Shown here: positions 15,744-25,019 of the stretch, piece after piece
How positions within the stretch are numbered: the first letter of the stretch is position 1
Layout: each line of letters begins with the position of its first letter
Notes under the pieces: generated by a model
Told to the model about the DNA's origin: nothing
Databases searched by the model: none
What the model saw: the letters and a program-made list of their open reading frames with translations, nothing else
Position numbers and translations under genes: made by a program
Source: Sulfurimonas sp.
GTDB taxonomy: Bacteria > Campylobacterota > Campylobacteria > Campylobacterales > Sulfurimonadaceae
DNA length: 64,000 bases
NCBI RefSeq assembly: GCF_029027405.1
Contig: NZ_CP093396.1
Coordinates: 248,001 to 312,000, forward strand
Reading direction: 5' to 3'

Positions 15744-16427
15744 TTAGCATTTTAACATTCTTGCTTCTCTTTCAAATAACAATATTAAGTTTTCCATAAT
15801 ACCTTTAAGAACAATTTTTTCTAATTCATTAAATATTTTTTCACTGATTCCAGCTTTTTCAGAACCATGAGCTATTGAATTTCGTAAATTCACTAAACGA
15901 TCAATCGCTTTATGTGATTTTTTAAATGTATCGTGTTTAATTCCAAGTTTATAAAAATTCTTTGACATTACACTTGCCCATAAGTTTGATTCTGTAGAAA
16001 TTACATCATCTTTAATATAAATAATTTCATCATAATAATTTTCAAATTGTTGAATTAAATCTGCTCTCCTATATATTGCATGTATAGCTTTTTCTTCAGG
16101 TATCTGTCTTTTGAAATTTTTATTTTTTTTATCTTGATTTTCATATGATTTAAAAATGTCATTCATGCTAGATGCAATTAATTCAGGTTTATTCTTTATA
16201 TGTTTTCTTTTTATTTTTTGTTCATTTATATATTTTACATATATTAAGAAACATATTTTAGTAAAACCTTCAAAATGTGAATAAAGCATTACTATTAATG
16301 ATTTTCTATATTTGTTTTTATCATAATCTTTAGAGATAGAAGCTAAATTATTTTTTAACATACGAAGTTCGTCACTTCTCCAAGTTAACTCTGTTTCCAT
16401 CTCTTCGCGTAATTCATCAATTGTCAT
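15744..16427 (-). CDS. HEPN-family protein (MAE_28990/MAE_18760-like)
   Basis: 227 residues from the ATG at 16427. Helical throughout; the middle YRKSLIVMLYSHFEGFTK and the C-terminal LVNLRNSIAHG (R-x4-H) match the MAE_28990/MAE_18760 HEPN-like nuclease family. RxxxxH is the RNase active-site signature of HEPN toxins. The start overlaps the DUF262 gene by 11 bases, so the two form one unit; the pairing suggests a regulator or sensor plus HEPN effector. Confidence 0.78.
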   Translation of the reverse strand: MTIDELREEMETELTWRSDELRMLKNNLASISKDYDKNKYRKSLIVMLYSHFEGFTKICFLIYVKYINEQKIKRKHIKNKPELIASSMNDIFKSYENQDKKNKNFKRQIPEEKAIHAIYRRADLIQQFENYYDEIIYIKDDVISTESNLWASVMSKNFYKLGIKHDTFKKSHKAIDRLVNLRNSIAHGSEKAGISEKIFNELEKIVLKGIMENLILLFEREARMLKC

Positions 16428-17496
16428 CAAAAAAGTTTTTTAATTTTTCTTCAACAAGTCTTATTCTAATTTTAATATTACTTTTACTTCCCGTTCTTGC
16501 TTTATACAGTGTGTCACTATCCTTGATTTCTTCAAAAAGGCTTATTAAAGAGCTGTAGTTGTCGTGGGTAATTATTTTATCAATGTAGTTTTGTATACCT
16601 AATATAAGACCATCATAGTAATACAACACAAAGTTACTCTGATATTTTCCGCTCATTCTTTTAGTTGAAAAAATATTTGAATTAAGCACTTTGTTTACAA
16701 TCATAAATGTTTTTTCAAAATTTTCTTTTTCTTTTTTATAATTGAAAGGAATAGACTCTTTAGCTATATCTTCCATGTACTTTGTTAAATATTCATCAAA
16801 AGGATGAAAATAGTTTTCAAGATTATTTTTTAATGTTAGAAATCTTAAGACTAGTTCCTCATCTTTTTTCTTCTCAATTTCATCTTCAGTTACTTTAGAA
16901 ATAGTATTTTTATAATCAGCATTTTGGCTCATATTTATTATGAAATTATTTATTTCAGGGTTTAGTATTCTAATAGTACAATTTCTGACTTCTTGCTCTG
17001 ATAATACTTCCCCTCCGCTATTTAATCGTTTAAACATATGATATCTTAAATCAATATCACTTTCTTTTCTTAATACTTCAACACGAATAAAATTTCTTTT
17101 TAATTTGATTTGTAAGGCTTTTGGAAACATCTCATATGTGTTACCATTTAATTCAGGAATAATATCACAATCAGCTAGTGTTAATGTACCTCTATTCTTT
17201 AATACTCCACGAAAGTGTAAATAAGATGATACTCGCTGCAGTCCATCAATTAATTCATATTTTCCTTCTTCAATTTCAATAACAAAAATTGGGGGTAACG
17301 GTAGCTCTAAGATGAGTGTTTCTATAAAACGAGACTGTTTATCTACGCTCCATCTAAATAATCTTTGATAATCTGGAGATATGATTAATTCGTCATTTTC
17401 ATACATATCTAATAATTCATTAAATGAAATATCTAAGCTTTTTGTTCTTACTTTTTCTATTTTTTTATCAACAATTGCTACTAATTCTAACATCAT
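16417..17496 (-). CDS. DUF262 (GmrS-like, ParB-fold) protein
   Basis: 359 residues. The N-terminus has PDYQRLFRWSVDKQSRFIETLILELPLPPIFV and DGLQRVSSYLHF, the two conserved blocks of DUF262, a ParB/Srx-fold NTPase domain found in GmrSD-type modification-dependent defence. The usual HNH partner domain DUF1524 is missing; a HEPN protein is encoded next instead. Two adjacent ATG codons at the start. Probably senses and acts with the HEPN partner; anti-phage function is inferred. Confidence 0.82.
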   Translation of the reverse strand: MMLELVAIVDKKIEKVRTKSLDISFNELLDMYENDELIISPDYQRLFRWSVDKQSRFIETLILELPLPPIFVIEIEEGKYELIDGLQRVSSYLHFRGVLKNRGTLTLADCDIIPELNGNTYEMFPKALQIKLKRNFIRVEVLRKESDIDLRYHMFKRLNSGGEVLSEQEVRNCTIRILNPEINNFIINMSQNADYKNTISKVTEDEIEKKKDEELVLRFLTLKNNLENYFHPFDEYLTKYMEDIAKESIPFNYKKEKENFEKTFMIVNKVLNSNIFSTKRMSGKYQSNFVLYYYDGLILGIQNYIDKIITHDNYSSLISLFEEIKDSDTLYKARTGSKSNIKIRIRLVEEKLKNFFDDN

Positions 17497-17595
17497 AATC
17501 CTTCTTTTTTAAATATATTTTATTATAAAATAATATTAATTTTTTCTCTCTTAATCTACTCAAATATTTAATTCTTTGTTGTTAGTATATTATGT

Positions 17596-17663
17596 GTACA
17601 ACGGTTGAAGATAGCCGATAAATTTCCGCTAGGTAATTTATTGGCTACTCTGTTTTGTTGTAT
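17596..17663 (-). repeat. attC site
   Basis: GTACAACGG...GTTTTGTTGTAT, core GCCGATAAATTTCC/GGTAATTTATTGGC; same subclass as 11260 and 26247. Confidence 0.88.
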
Positions 17664-17682
17664 TTTTCTAGATAACTACATC

Positions 17683-18606
17683 TCAAATTTCATTTCTAAA
17701 ATCTAAATAATCTAAATTAAAAATATTAAAATTAATATATTCTTTTTCATCAATAATTTTAACTTGAGGAGTAGCATATATAAATGCCCATACTTCTGGA
17801 TAATTTTTTGTACTTAAATCTTCTATTTTATTTTTCATTAAATCATTTGTGAAAGAATTATTAATTAATTTTTGTGATAAATATACTTTTGGTCTAATTT
17901 TTTTATCTTTCAGTATAAAAGTTGATGTAAAATTAGCATTATAGTCTTCATTTTTAAATTTATTAATAAATACTTTAGCAAAATAAATTCTTGGATATTT
18001 TGATAATGATTCAATATTCTGATTTGAAATTTCAACAAACATTTCTGAGTATGGAATCTTATTATTTTTTATATTTATAAATCTTTTATCTAGTAAATTT
18101 TGTTTTTTATATTTATCATACTTTGATACAAAAGACCTTATTGTGTAAAATTGAGAAGCTTGGGAGTTAATTGTATTTGATTTGGATGTTTTAACTTTAC
18201 GTTTTTCAACAATAGAAAATTGATTATTTTGAGTAGGTGAAATTTCTTTTTTTTCGATATGATTTTTTGGTCTACTAAATATAAATATATCTGCAAGTTC
18301 TTCATCTTTTTTATTTCTTGGTTTTTTTATTTCTTCTATATTTTCTATTTGATATTTTTTGATATTTATTTCTTTAAGTAGATCACATTCTGGATTATGT
18401 TTACTTGTTACTTTAAAGTAAGGATCAACCTTCATATCTTGACGTAATTTATATATATTTGCACAAGTAATTGATGCTTCGCAGTTACTTGAAGGACATT
18501 CAAAGTTTTTTTTATCTTTTATTATTCCTGCCCAATAAAAATCATAGGCATCTTCAGTATTTACAATTTCATTTATATCTGTACAATAAGCTTGTTCTAT
18601 TTTCAT
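17683..18606 (-). CDS. Cassette protein with N-terminal zinc-binding-like cysteines
   Basis: 307 residues. An N-terminal domain (about 1-85) has C38, C43, C49 and a later H-x-x-x-C (HNPEC), spaced as in small zinc modules that precede nuclease-like domains in some conflict proteins. The middle is lysine-rich and low complexity; the C-terminal ~130 residues (YPRIYFAKVFINKF... VWAFIYATPQVKIID) look like a compact alpha/beta domain. Not recognised as a family. Single-gene cassette. Confidence 0.55.
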   Translation of the reverse strand: MKIEQAYCTDINEIVNTEDAYDFYWAGIIKDKKNFECPSSNCEASITCANIYKLRQDMKVDPYFKVTSKHNPECDLLKEINIKKYQIENIEEIKKPRNKKDEELADIFIFSRPKNHIEKKEISPTQNNQFSIVEKRKVKTSKSNTINSQASQFYTIRSFVSKYDKYKKQNLLDKRFINIKNNKIPYSEMFVEISNQNIESLSKYPRIYFAKVFINKFKNEDYNANFTSTFILKDKKIRPKVYLSQKLINNSFTNDLMKNKIEDLSTKNYPEVWAFIYATPQVKIIDEKEYINFNIFNLDYLDFRNEI

Positions 18607-18619
18607 AATATTTCCTTCA

Positions 18620-18756
18620 ATACAACGGTCGAGTACAAAAATATGTTACCTGTCTTTGTAGTCTTTTAAGTTCTACAATGATAGCTAAATTTCTTTGATA
18701 AACAAAGCTAAAAATTGGCTAGGGTAACATATTTTTGTTGCTACGATTTGTTATAT
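18620..18756 (-). repeat. attC site, long (137 bp)
   Basis: ATACAACGGTCGAG to GATTTGTTATAT. Inner stem ACAAAAATATGTTACC / GGGTAACATATTTTTGT encloses further hairpins. Long variants like this are normal for chromosomal integrons. Confidence 0.78.
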
Positions 18757-19059
18757 GAAGTGTAAAGCATACGATACAATAGTTGGAATAAATGATATAA
18801 ATATAATTATGCAAAAAATTTTAAACACCCGCCTAAGTAAATTTTTCCATGGATGTTTTTGCTCTTTATCATTGTATTTTAATAAAGCACCAATAATACT
18901 AGCAATTAAAAAAGGCTCTGTTACAAGAAATAAAAGAGTAATGAAAATAATTCCATAAATTATAAAAGAATTTGAATTGGACAAAGAAACTAGCACTAAA
19001 AGATTTATAATAAAAAGAGAGACACTGATTAACAATAGTATTTTTTTTTCATTTTTCAT
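18751..19059 (-). CDS. Cassette membrane protein, three predicted helices
   Basis: 102 residues from MKNEKKILLL, chosen because AAGG lies just upstream; the open frame further back runs through the GC-rich unit and is not coding. Hydrophobic segments at about 6-23, 27-50 and 77-98. No family recognised. The stop is inside the attC. Confidence 0.6.
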   Translation of the reverse strand: MKNEKKILLLISVSLFIINLLVLVSLSNSNSFIIYGIIFITLLFLVTEPFLIASIIGALLKYNDKEQKHPWKNLLRRVFKIFCIIIFISFIPTIVSYALHFI

Positions 19060-19085
19060 TTTTTTCCTTGTTTGTTTTGTCATAT

Positions 19086-19239
19086 AACGGGGGCGCGGGT
19101 GAGTAACTGCCGTTGGTAAAACTTTAGTTTTTCCAATGGTTGCTTGCTCCTCCCGCTTGTTATCTGGTGCTGTGCGACAGATGACCAGTGGGTGTTCAAC
19201 CCGCGCCCCCGTTATCCGGTCACGCAGTGAGCGGATAAC
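19086..19239 (-). repeat. 151-bp GC-rich gene-less unit, copy 2
   Basis: Same structure as copy 1; differs in the loop (GGTGCTGTG instead of GGCGCTGTG). Terminal hairpin at 19211-19239. Confidence 0.88.
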
Positions 19240-19303
19240 GTTTAAGGAGAGCAATATTTGACCCGCCCTTGGGTCAAATATTGGCTCCTGCGTTTTGTTA
19301 TGT
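19233..19303 (-). repeat. attC site
   Basis: GGATAACG...GTTTTGTTATGT, core GAGAGCAATATTTGACCC/GGGTCAAATATTGGCTCC, an almost perfect stem. Confidence 0.87.
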
Positions 19304-19427
19304 AACTCAAATGATAGCCCTTACTCATCGATAAAAATTGTATACAGGCTAACAAAATATTATACGGTGTTTTAACTTCTGGTAGAAATGGACGAGGTCT
19401 TAAATTTAACATATGCTTATATGCTAA
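19250..19427 (-). pseudogene. 3' part of a cassette gene split by the IS5-family element
   Basis: The frame reads AYKHMLNLRPRPFLPEVKTPYNILLACIQFLSMSKGYHLSYIT up to the attC. Removing the IS and one TA of the target duplication joins it in frame with the lipoprotein fragment at 20690-20972 (...EKANFI-AYKHML...). It also remains open through the attC, so the true end is uncertain. Confidence 0.45.
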
Positions 19428-20689
19428 TTGAACCCTCTGAACAATCAAGCAATTTAACTTAACCTCCTTCAAACCAATAATTAGCTAAAATAAATATACT
19501 AAGAAGCCAAGTTTGAGGGATAAATATGCAACTAAGTTTTTTTGACCATGCCATGAAATACCAAGGTGGTAAGAAGAGTATGAAGTTTCTAAATGAGATG
19601 AAAGAGATTATTCCATTTGAAGCAATTGAGAAAATACTTATAGAGAAAAATGTATATAAACCTAACAAAGGTAAGACAGGAAGACCATCTATCATTGCAA
19701 AGATATTAGTAGGCTCACTCTTCTTGCAGAATTGGTATGGATTGTCAGATCCAATGACACGTGTGACAGTTTCCTTACCAGAAACTGTAGAAGAGCTTAT
19801 ACATGACCGTATAAGCTTCAGAAAGTTTCTTGATATAAGAGATGAAGATACTATTCCAGATGAAACAACTATTTGTAAATTTAGAAACAAGCTTATCAAA
19901 GAAGAGATACTTGGTGATATATTTGAAGAAGTAAAAAAGATGATGGAATCTAAAAGACTTATACTCAATGAGGGAACTCTTATAGACGCTACTCTCATCC
20001 ACTCAAGCGAACCAAAGAGAAAAAAAGATGACAAGGGTAAAGTTATTTCAAATAAAGCCCATGATTCTGATGCAACCTATACTTCAAAAAGAGGTCGTAA
20101 ACATCATGGATTAAAGATGCATATAGCAACTGATACAAACGGTATCATCAAAAAAGTAATAGCTACAACTGCATCAACACACGATAGTACACAGTTTGAT
20201 AAGCTGACAGAAGATGAAAATAAAGCAATATTCGCAGATAGTGGCTATATGCAAAAGGCAAGAAAAGTGGCACTAAGAGCAAAAGGTATTTTTGCTGGTA
20301 TAGTTGAAAGACGAGTAAGAGGTCAATCGAAACTAAGACCTAAACAATCAAGAAATAATACAAGATTCTCAAAGATAAGATGTCTCGTGGAATTACCATT
20401 CGCATTTATAAAACAACATATGAACTTCAGAAAAACCAGATATCGGGGAATAGAGAAAAATCAACAACACTTTTTTATGTTGGCTGCTTGTTATAATCTG
20501 AGACGGACACCTGCACTGGTAAGGGCTAGGAACTGATACAAAAGGAACAAAATAAGGTTCTAACATGCTAATAAATAGTAGAAATATAGAAAAACAAGAC
20601 AGAAACTCACTTCAAAATTGAAAGAGAATTTTTAAAATGATAGAATATTAGTATAAAGAAGAATCATCTGGCTTGTTCAGAGGGTTCAA
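19428..20689 (+). mobile_element. IS5-family insertion sequence (IS427-like), complete
   Basis: About 1262 bp bounded by TTGAACCCTCTGAACAA and its exact inverted complement. A TA target duplication is the simplest reading of the flanks and would fit the IS427 group. Inserted in a lipoprotein cassette. A 210-bp fragment of the same element lies at 8978. Confidence 0.88.
19526..20536 (+). CDS. IS5-family transposase
   Basis: 336 residues. DDE residues visible as D154 (GTLIDATLI), D238 (IFADSGYM) and E289 (CLVELPFAFIK). The N-terminal MQLSFFDHAMKYQGGKKSMKFLNEM and the GRPSIIAKILVGSLFLQNWYGLSDP region are typical of IS5 proteins. Intact and followed by the terminal repeat. Confidence 0.93.
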   Translation: MQLSFFDHAMKYQGGKKSMKFLNEMKEIIPFEAIEKILIEKNVYKPNKGKTGRPSIIAKILVGSLFLQNWYGLSDPMTRVTVSLPETVEELIHDRISFRKFLDIRDEDTIPDETTICKFRNKLIKEEILGDIFEEVKKMMESKRLILNEGTLIDATLIHSSEPKRKKDDKGKVISNKAHDSDATYTSKRGRKHHGLKMHIATDTNGIIKKVIATTASTHDSTQFDKLTEDENKAIFADSGYMQKARKVALRAKGIFAGIVERRVRGQSKLRPKQSRNNTRFSKIRCLVELPFAFIKQHMNFRKTRYRGIEKNQQHFFMLAACYNLRRTPALVRARN

Positions 20690-20972
20690 TTATAAAGTTT
20701 GCCTTTTCTACATCTTCTTCGTATTTAGCAGTACAACCATTATTGTTAAATACTTTATTTGCACTAGTTAAGTATTTAATTTTTGCCTCATCAGTCCATT
20801 CAGGAACTTTATTTGTTCCTGTTGTTCTCTGACGTCGTTCAGCATCTATACTCATAAAATAAGTAATATTACATACCTTATTGTTTATAACTGTCTCTTG
20901 GTTATTAAGGTTATCTTTTGTTTCATACTGCATAATTGTACAGCCTTGAAAAAACAATATCAATGTAATCAT
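20690..20972 (-). pseudogene. Lipoprotein cassette gene, cut by the IS5-family element
   Basis: Reads MITLILFFQGCTIMQYETKDNLNNQET...AKYEEDVEKANFI and then enters the IS. LFFQGC is a plausible lipobox but the signal peptide is short. An ATG with perfect AGGAGA spacing at 20992 reads MRLRQL and would give a normal lipoprotein signal if one base were restored between 20973 and 20977, so the gene may be damaged at both ends. Confidence 0.6.
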
Positions 20973-21002
20973 TATAGTTGTCTTAATCTCATTCTCCTAT
21001 AT

Positions 21003-21136
21003 TTATAACGGCTTAACTGAAGGACAAGTGGGCGAAATGGCTTGATACTTCTGTCTTTAGATTCTATCTATTCGACACATAAAAGCTCGAAATTTTCGCT
21101 CATTACACTTGTTCTTCTTCCTGTATTTTGTTAGGA
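21003..21136 (-). repeat. attC site, long (134 bp)
   Basis: TTATAACGG to GTATTTTGTTAGGA. Stem arms GGACAAGTG/CACTTGTTC and GCGAAA/TTTTCGC. Ends at the stop of the next gene. Confidence 0.75.
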
Positions 21137-21585
21137 GTTCTACTAAAAAGTTTATCTGGAACTAATATAGCAATAACAATTCCCATGATAGGATAAATAA
21201 TCCATTTTTCTAAACTTTGAACAAATACAACATCAAATGGGTTACCCGTTACAATTCCCATTATAGGCATTCGTAATAAATCATCACCAACAAATAATAA
21301 CAATACTCCAAAAATCATACCTTTTATTATTTTGTTTTTACTCGGTAATTTATCTTGTATCAAGATATAAACGAAAACTTTTCCAAATGCTGGTATTAAC
21401 GCAGTAAGAGATGCTGTAATAATTATCCAGTTTGGGTATGGCTGTTTGATTACATCATTAAGTAGCCCATTCTCTGCTGCTTTTTGTACATATTCAATTG
21501 CAATTCCTTGTCCATAAAGCAAATGAATTAAAAAACCTATTGTAGCTGCAATTATTGTTGCACTTATTATTCTTACCCAATTCAT
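21103..21585 (-). CDS. Cassette membrane protein, four predicted helices
   Basis: 160 residues with hydrophobic stretches at about 5-24, 52-75, 84-104 and 124-145 and an acidic tail (NKIQEEEQV). Its last ten codons lie in the attC. No family recognised. Confidence 0.6.
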   Translation of the reverse strand: MNWVRIISATIIAATIGFLIHLLYGQGIAIEYVQKAAENGLLNDVIKQPYPNWIIITASLTALIPAFGKVFVYILIQDKLPSKNKIIKGMIFGVLLLFVGDDLLRMPIMGIVTGNPFDVVFVQSLEKWIIYPIMGIVIAILVPDKLFSRTPNKIQEEEQV

Positions 21586-21595
21586 TTTGACTCCT

Positions 21596-21749
21596 AACGG
21601 GGGCGCGGGTGAGTAACTGCCGTTGGTAAAACTTTAGTTTTTCCAATGGTTGCTTGCTCCTCCCGCTTGTTATCTGGCGCTGTGCGACAGATGACCAGTG
21701 GGTGTTCAACCCGCGCCCCCGTTATCCGGTCACGCAGTGAGCGGATAAC
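21596..21749 (-). repeat. 151-bp GC-rich gene-less unit, copy 3
   Basis: Same as copy 1 over the 128-bp core; terminal hairpin 21721-21749. Only ten bases separate it from the gene start at 21585, so it directly forms the 5' leader of that gene. Confidence 0.88.
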
Positions 21750-21813
21750 GACTGTCTTGAGAAATATGAAGCCGCGCTTTGGCTTCGTATTTCTCTCCTA
21801 GTACTTGTTATGT
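21743..21813 (-). repeat. attC site
   Basis: GGATAACGACTGTCTTGAG...GTACTTGTTATGT with a near-perfect stem AGAAATATGAAGCC/GGCTTCGTATTTCT. Same subclass as 27108 and 31229. Confidence 0.88.
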
Positions 21814-21820
21814 GTTTTTC

Positions 21821-22135
21821 TTACTGTCCATTTTTAATAGCTTCTTTTATAACAGTAGCTACATTCTCTGGAGTAATGTTTCGTTCTGCACAATACTTTG
21901 TTTGAAGCCAAGTAGAAAGTTGCTTTTGGCCTTTGCTTGCGTTGCAACCGCAACAGCATAAAGCAATATTCTCTCTTGTGATTATCTTAGCATCATTAAT
22001 AATATGTTCCCAACTTGCAGCGGTTTTTTTAGAAACCTTTGTTGGTGTAAATTCACAATCACAATAAACACATGTTGTATCTCTTTCTCTGATTTCCTGT
22101 TCAAGTGGAGCAGGAATTTTCCAATTATTTGCCAT
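21821..22135 (-). CDS. HNH endonuclease-like cassette protein
   Basis: 104 residues. CVYCDCEF, ASWEHIIND and ENIALCCCGCNASKG give the Cys-His-Asn-Cys pattern of an HNH (beta-beta-alpha metal) nuclease; H44-region WEHIIND is the catalytic start. No attached recognition domain, so it may act on DNA with little specificity or with a partner. Single-gene cassette; defence or mobile-element role is inference. Confidence 0.75.
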   Translation of the reverse strand: MANNWKIPAPLEQEIRERDTTCVYCDCEFTPTKVSKKTAASWEHIINDAKIITRENIALCCCGCNASKGQKQLSTWLQTKYCAERNITPENVATVIKEAIKNGQ

Positions 22136-22157
22136 TTTTTAAATTACTTCCTTTGTC

Positions 22158-22214
22158 ACATAACGGTCGAATATAGCCGATACGTCGCCGCTAGGCTACT
22201 ATGTTTTGTTATAG
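22158..22214 (-). repeat. attC site
   Basis: CATAACGG...GTTTTGTTATAG, short 57-bp site with core TAGCCGATACG/CGCCGCTAGGCTA. Confidence 0.83.
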
Positions 22215-23096
22215 TTCTATTGTGTGGTCAGCTTTATTAGGAACAATCATACCTAAACTCCACTTTCCAATAATTGTTTTTTTATTCCATCTTTCGAGTT
22301 GTTGTTTATATAGCATAGAAGCTACAAAATCTCTTATTTGTTCATCAGATGTGCCAACTTGCAGTGAATCAGACTTTATTGCTTCAAATATCTCTAGTGC
22401 ATATTTTTGTCTGTTTTGTCTGTCTGATTTTTTTGTAATCAAAGATATAATTGGTCCGAGAATGGTAACTAAAAGAAGCATAAGAATAATAAAGAAACCA
22501 ACTAGAATAGCTATTCCAAACATAGAGACTTTAAAGTTAAAACTTTTTTGATAAGGGCTGTTACTAACGTCATAATTACGTATTGAAACATCTTTAGCTG
22601 ATATACTTACTTTTGGTTCTTCTGTACCTTCAAATAGTACTCTCAACTGCAATCCATAGTTGGACTTTTCTGTTCGATTCATTGAGGATACTATATAAGA
22701 AAAATAATATGATGTTCCATCAAAAAACATTTTTTTTGTTTCACTTACATTATCATAAAATTCTTTTTCTCCTACGGCGGAATAGGATAAAATTTTAAAG
22801 TCTTTTATATTTTTTGGTGTAATTTTTATTTTGATAGGAATATCAGGGAAATTTTTTGCTGAAAAATTCATAAGAGAGATTTTTAAAATTCCTAACTGCT
22901 CTTTTTCAATATTATTTACTGTTAAAATAATATCATCAGATGGAAATTTTGGCTTTGAAAAATAATTTGCATCAAAATCATTATGCAGATCAAGTTTATT
23001 TATTTTTAATTGTTCTGAATATATATAATAACTGCCAGCAAATGCCAAAAGTGCACTAATTGACGCAATCAAAATATTTTTTAAAGTTTCACTCAT
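22209..23096 (-). CDS. Cassette membrane protein with extracytoplasmic middle domain
   Basis: 295 residues. Membrane helices at about 7-26 and 193-222 enclose a ~165-residue region rich in beta strands (ILTVNNIEKEQLGILKISLMNFSAKNFPDIPIKI) that should face the periplasm; the C-terminal 75 residues are cytoplasmic and charged. The middle could be an immunoglobulin-like fold. No family recognised. Confidence 0.6.
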   Translation of the reverse strand: MSETLKNILIASISALLAFAGSYYIYSEQLKINKLDLHNDFDANYFSKPKFPSDDIILTVNNIEKEQLGILKISLMNFSAKNFPDIPIKIKITPKNIKDFKILSYSAVGEKEFYDNVSETKKMFFDGTSYYFSYIVSSMNRTEKSNYGLQLRVLFEGTEEPKVSISAKDVSIRNYDVSNSPYQKSFNFKVSMFGIAILVGFFIILMLLLVTILGPIISLITKKSDRQNRQKYALEIFEAIKSDSLQVGTSDEQIRDFVASMLYKQQLERWNKKTIIGKWSLGMIVPNKADHTIEL

Positions 23097-23121
23097 TTAG
23101 AAAATCCTTTTTTTGTACTAT

Positions 23122-23275
23122 AACGGGGGCGCGGGTGAGTAACTGCCGTTGGTAAAACTTTAGTTTTTCCAATGGTTGCTTGCTCCTCCCGCTTGTTATC
23201 TGGCGCTGTGCGACAGATGACCAGTGGGTGTTCAACCCGCGCCCCCGTTATCCGGTCACGCAGTGAGCGGATAAC
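23122..23275 (-). repeat. 151-bp GC-rich gene-less unit, copy 4
   Basis: Core identical in layout to copy 1; terminal hairpin 23247-23275. Lies 25 bases upstream of the membrane-protein start at 23096. Confidence 0.88.
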
Positions 23276-23334
23276 GGTTGACTTGAACTGTAAATTTTCA
23301 TAGAAAATTTATTAGTTCCAAGGTTTTGTTACCT
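23269..23334 (-). repeat. attC site
   Basis: GGATAACGGTTGACTTGAACTG...GTTCCAAGGTTTTGTTACCT. Marks the 3' end of the SIR2-HerA cassette. Confidence 0.85.
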
Positions 23335-23336
23335 AC

Positions 23337-25019
23337 TTATGTAAATAACTTTGGTGTTAAAGATGTAGGCTTTATATTAGGTTCTTTTATCTTAATAATG
23401 ATTGGCATGGGCATTTCAATACTTATTAAAAGTGCTTCACCTGATTGTAAAGTAGGTAAATATGCTAATGAACTTTTATTTCCCTCTGAACATGCTTTTT
23501 CTATTACACTTCTATCAGTTTCATTTATTAGCCTATGAACTATAAAAGTCCCCATTTGGCTTAATGTGCCTACTGGTATATCTCTTGGTGTTTGTGTAGA
23601 TATACATAAAAATAATCCATGCTTTCTACACTCTTTGGCAATTTTATCAAAAGCATCAAGTTCTAAATCTTGTAAAAAATCATCTGAAATTGTTTTTTTA
23701 AGAAATTGATGTGCTTCATCAACAAATAGAACAAGCGGATTCTCTTTAAATTTATATTGTCTAGCCTCTTCTAATAAATAACTACCAATTGCATTGGTCA
23801 ATATTTCTCGTAATCCTTTTTCAAATGATGCATCCTTTAAGGATATAATAAATAATGTTTTTTCTGTTTGTTCTTCATCTAAAAAATCTTCTAGTTCTTG
23901 GTTAAATTCATTCTCATCTTCTAACTGCTTATTAAATCCAAATATATTTCGAAATTCTGGCTGCCCTCTTAAATGTTCAATTCTACTAATTAAAGAACGT
24001 ACATTCGCAAGTGCAGTTCCATCAGCTCCTCCAAAATTAGCAGTAGTTCCATGTTTAACACATTCTTTATTAATTTGTTGCGTTACATTTGCTAGATTAA
24101 AATCACATTTATCAGTTTCTATAATACTCCTATATCTTCCAAACCTAGTAAAGTAATCACTTTTCGATTGATCTTCTTTTTCATAAATATTTTCTCCATA
24201 ACCTTCATTTAGCTGTAATTGTTTAACAAGTTTTAAACTTTTAATAGCTTCGATAAGCTTTGGTTTTTGTGCATTTTCACTTGGTCTAAATAGTGCTATT
24301 AAATCACTACTTCTAAGTCTTGAATAGTGGAAAAATGTATCTTCATCCTGAGCACCAAATTTTACGGTTTTTACATTATCTAAATTATAAAAATTTTCAT
24401 ATTCACCCGTTGCATCAATTAAAATTGCTTTAGATTTATTGAGACGTAAAAACTCTTCAAGTATTCTTGATATTGTATAACTTTTACCACCTCCCGTAGT
24501 ACCTACTATTGCACAATGTCGTCCAAATAATTGATTAGGATTTAAAGGTAAGCTAGTTTCTAAACTATTAGTTAATTTTGCAATATCAAAGGATACTGAA
24601 TTACTAGCTTCATTACTTATAAATAATGTTTTAATTAAATCAGCAGAACATAAATATACCTTTGAACCAACAGCAGGATATCTACCTAGCCCCTTGTCTA
24701 TTTTTTTGGAATAGTAGTTAAATGATAATAATAATTCTACTTTACCTTGAGGATGAAAACTAGAATCATAAAAGGCATGTTCACCTAAAAAGTTTTGTTC
24801 TTTTTCTGGCAAAGAAACTTCTTGTAGCTTTCCTAAAAAACCAAAATTTTCACCTTCAATTACAATATAGTTTCCAACAATACCACCTGATAATTCATCT
24901 TCATAGTGCCAAAATTTCTTTAAAAGGGTAGGAGTTGGAAAATGAATATTAGAATAACTTGGGGTGACTTTTGATATATATCCTACAAATTTATCATTTG
25001 TAAATATATGTTTATTCAT
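23337..25019 (-). CDS. HerA-like ATPase/helicase of a SIR2-HerA pair
   Basis: 560 residues. N-terminal HAS-barrel-like region, then Walker A GTTGGGKSYTISRILEEF (about 173-190), an inserted helical region, Walker B LVLFVDEAHQFLKK (about 445-458) and the STQTPRDIPVGTLSQMGTFIVHRL segment typical of HerA hexameric translocases. It overlaps the SIR2 gene by 4 bases. SIR2 plus HerA is a described anti-phage NADase system in which the HerA ring assembles with SIR2; the pair fills one complete cassette. Confidence 0.88.
   Translation of the reverse strand: MNKHIFTNDKFVGYISKVTPSYSNIHFPTPTLLKKFWHYEDELSGGIVGNYIVIEGENFGFLGKLQEVSLPEKEQNFLGEHAFYDSSFHPQGKVELLLSFNYYSKKIDKGLGRYPAVGSKVYLCSADLIKTLFISNEASNSVSFDIAKLTNSLETSLPLNPNQLFGRHCAIVGTTGGGKSYTISRILEEFLRLNKSKAILIDATGEYENFYNLDNVKTVKFGAQDEDTFFHYSRLRSSDLIALFRPSENAQKPKLIEAIKSLKLVKQLQLNEGYGENIYEKEDQSKSDYFTRFGRYRSIIETDKCDFNLANVTQQINKECVKHGTTANFGGADGTALANVRSLISRIEHLRGQPEFRNIFGFNKQLEDENEFNQELEDFLDEEQTEKTLFIISLKDASFEKGLREILTNAIGSYLLEEARQYKFKENPLVLFVDEAHQFLKKTISDDFLQDLELDAFDKIAKECRKHGLFLCISTQTPRDIPVGTLSQMGTFIVHRLINETDRSVIEKACSEGNKSSLAYLPTLQSGEALLISIEMPMPIIIKIKEPNIKPTSLTPKLFT

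Noticed and set aside
19459..20034. 191-codon frame opposite the IS5 transposase
   Set aside because: Antisense shadow of a clearly coding gene; composition is low-complexity serine/isoleucine.
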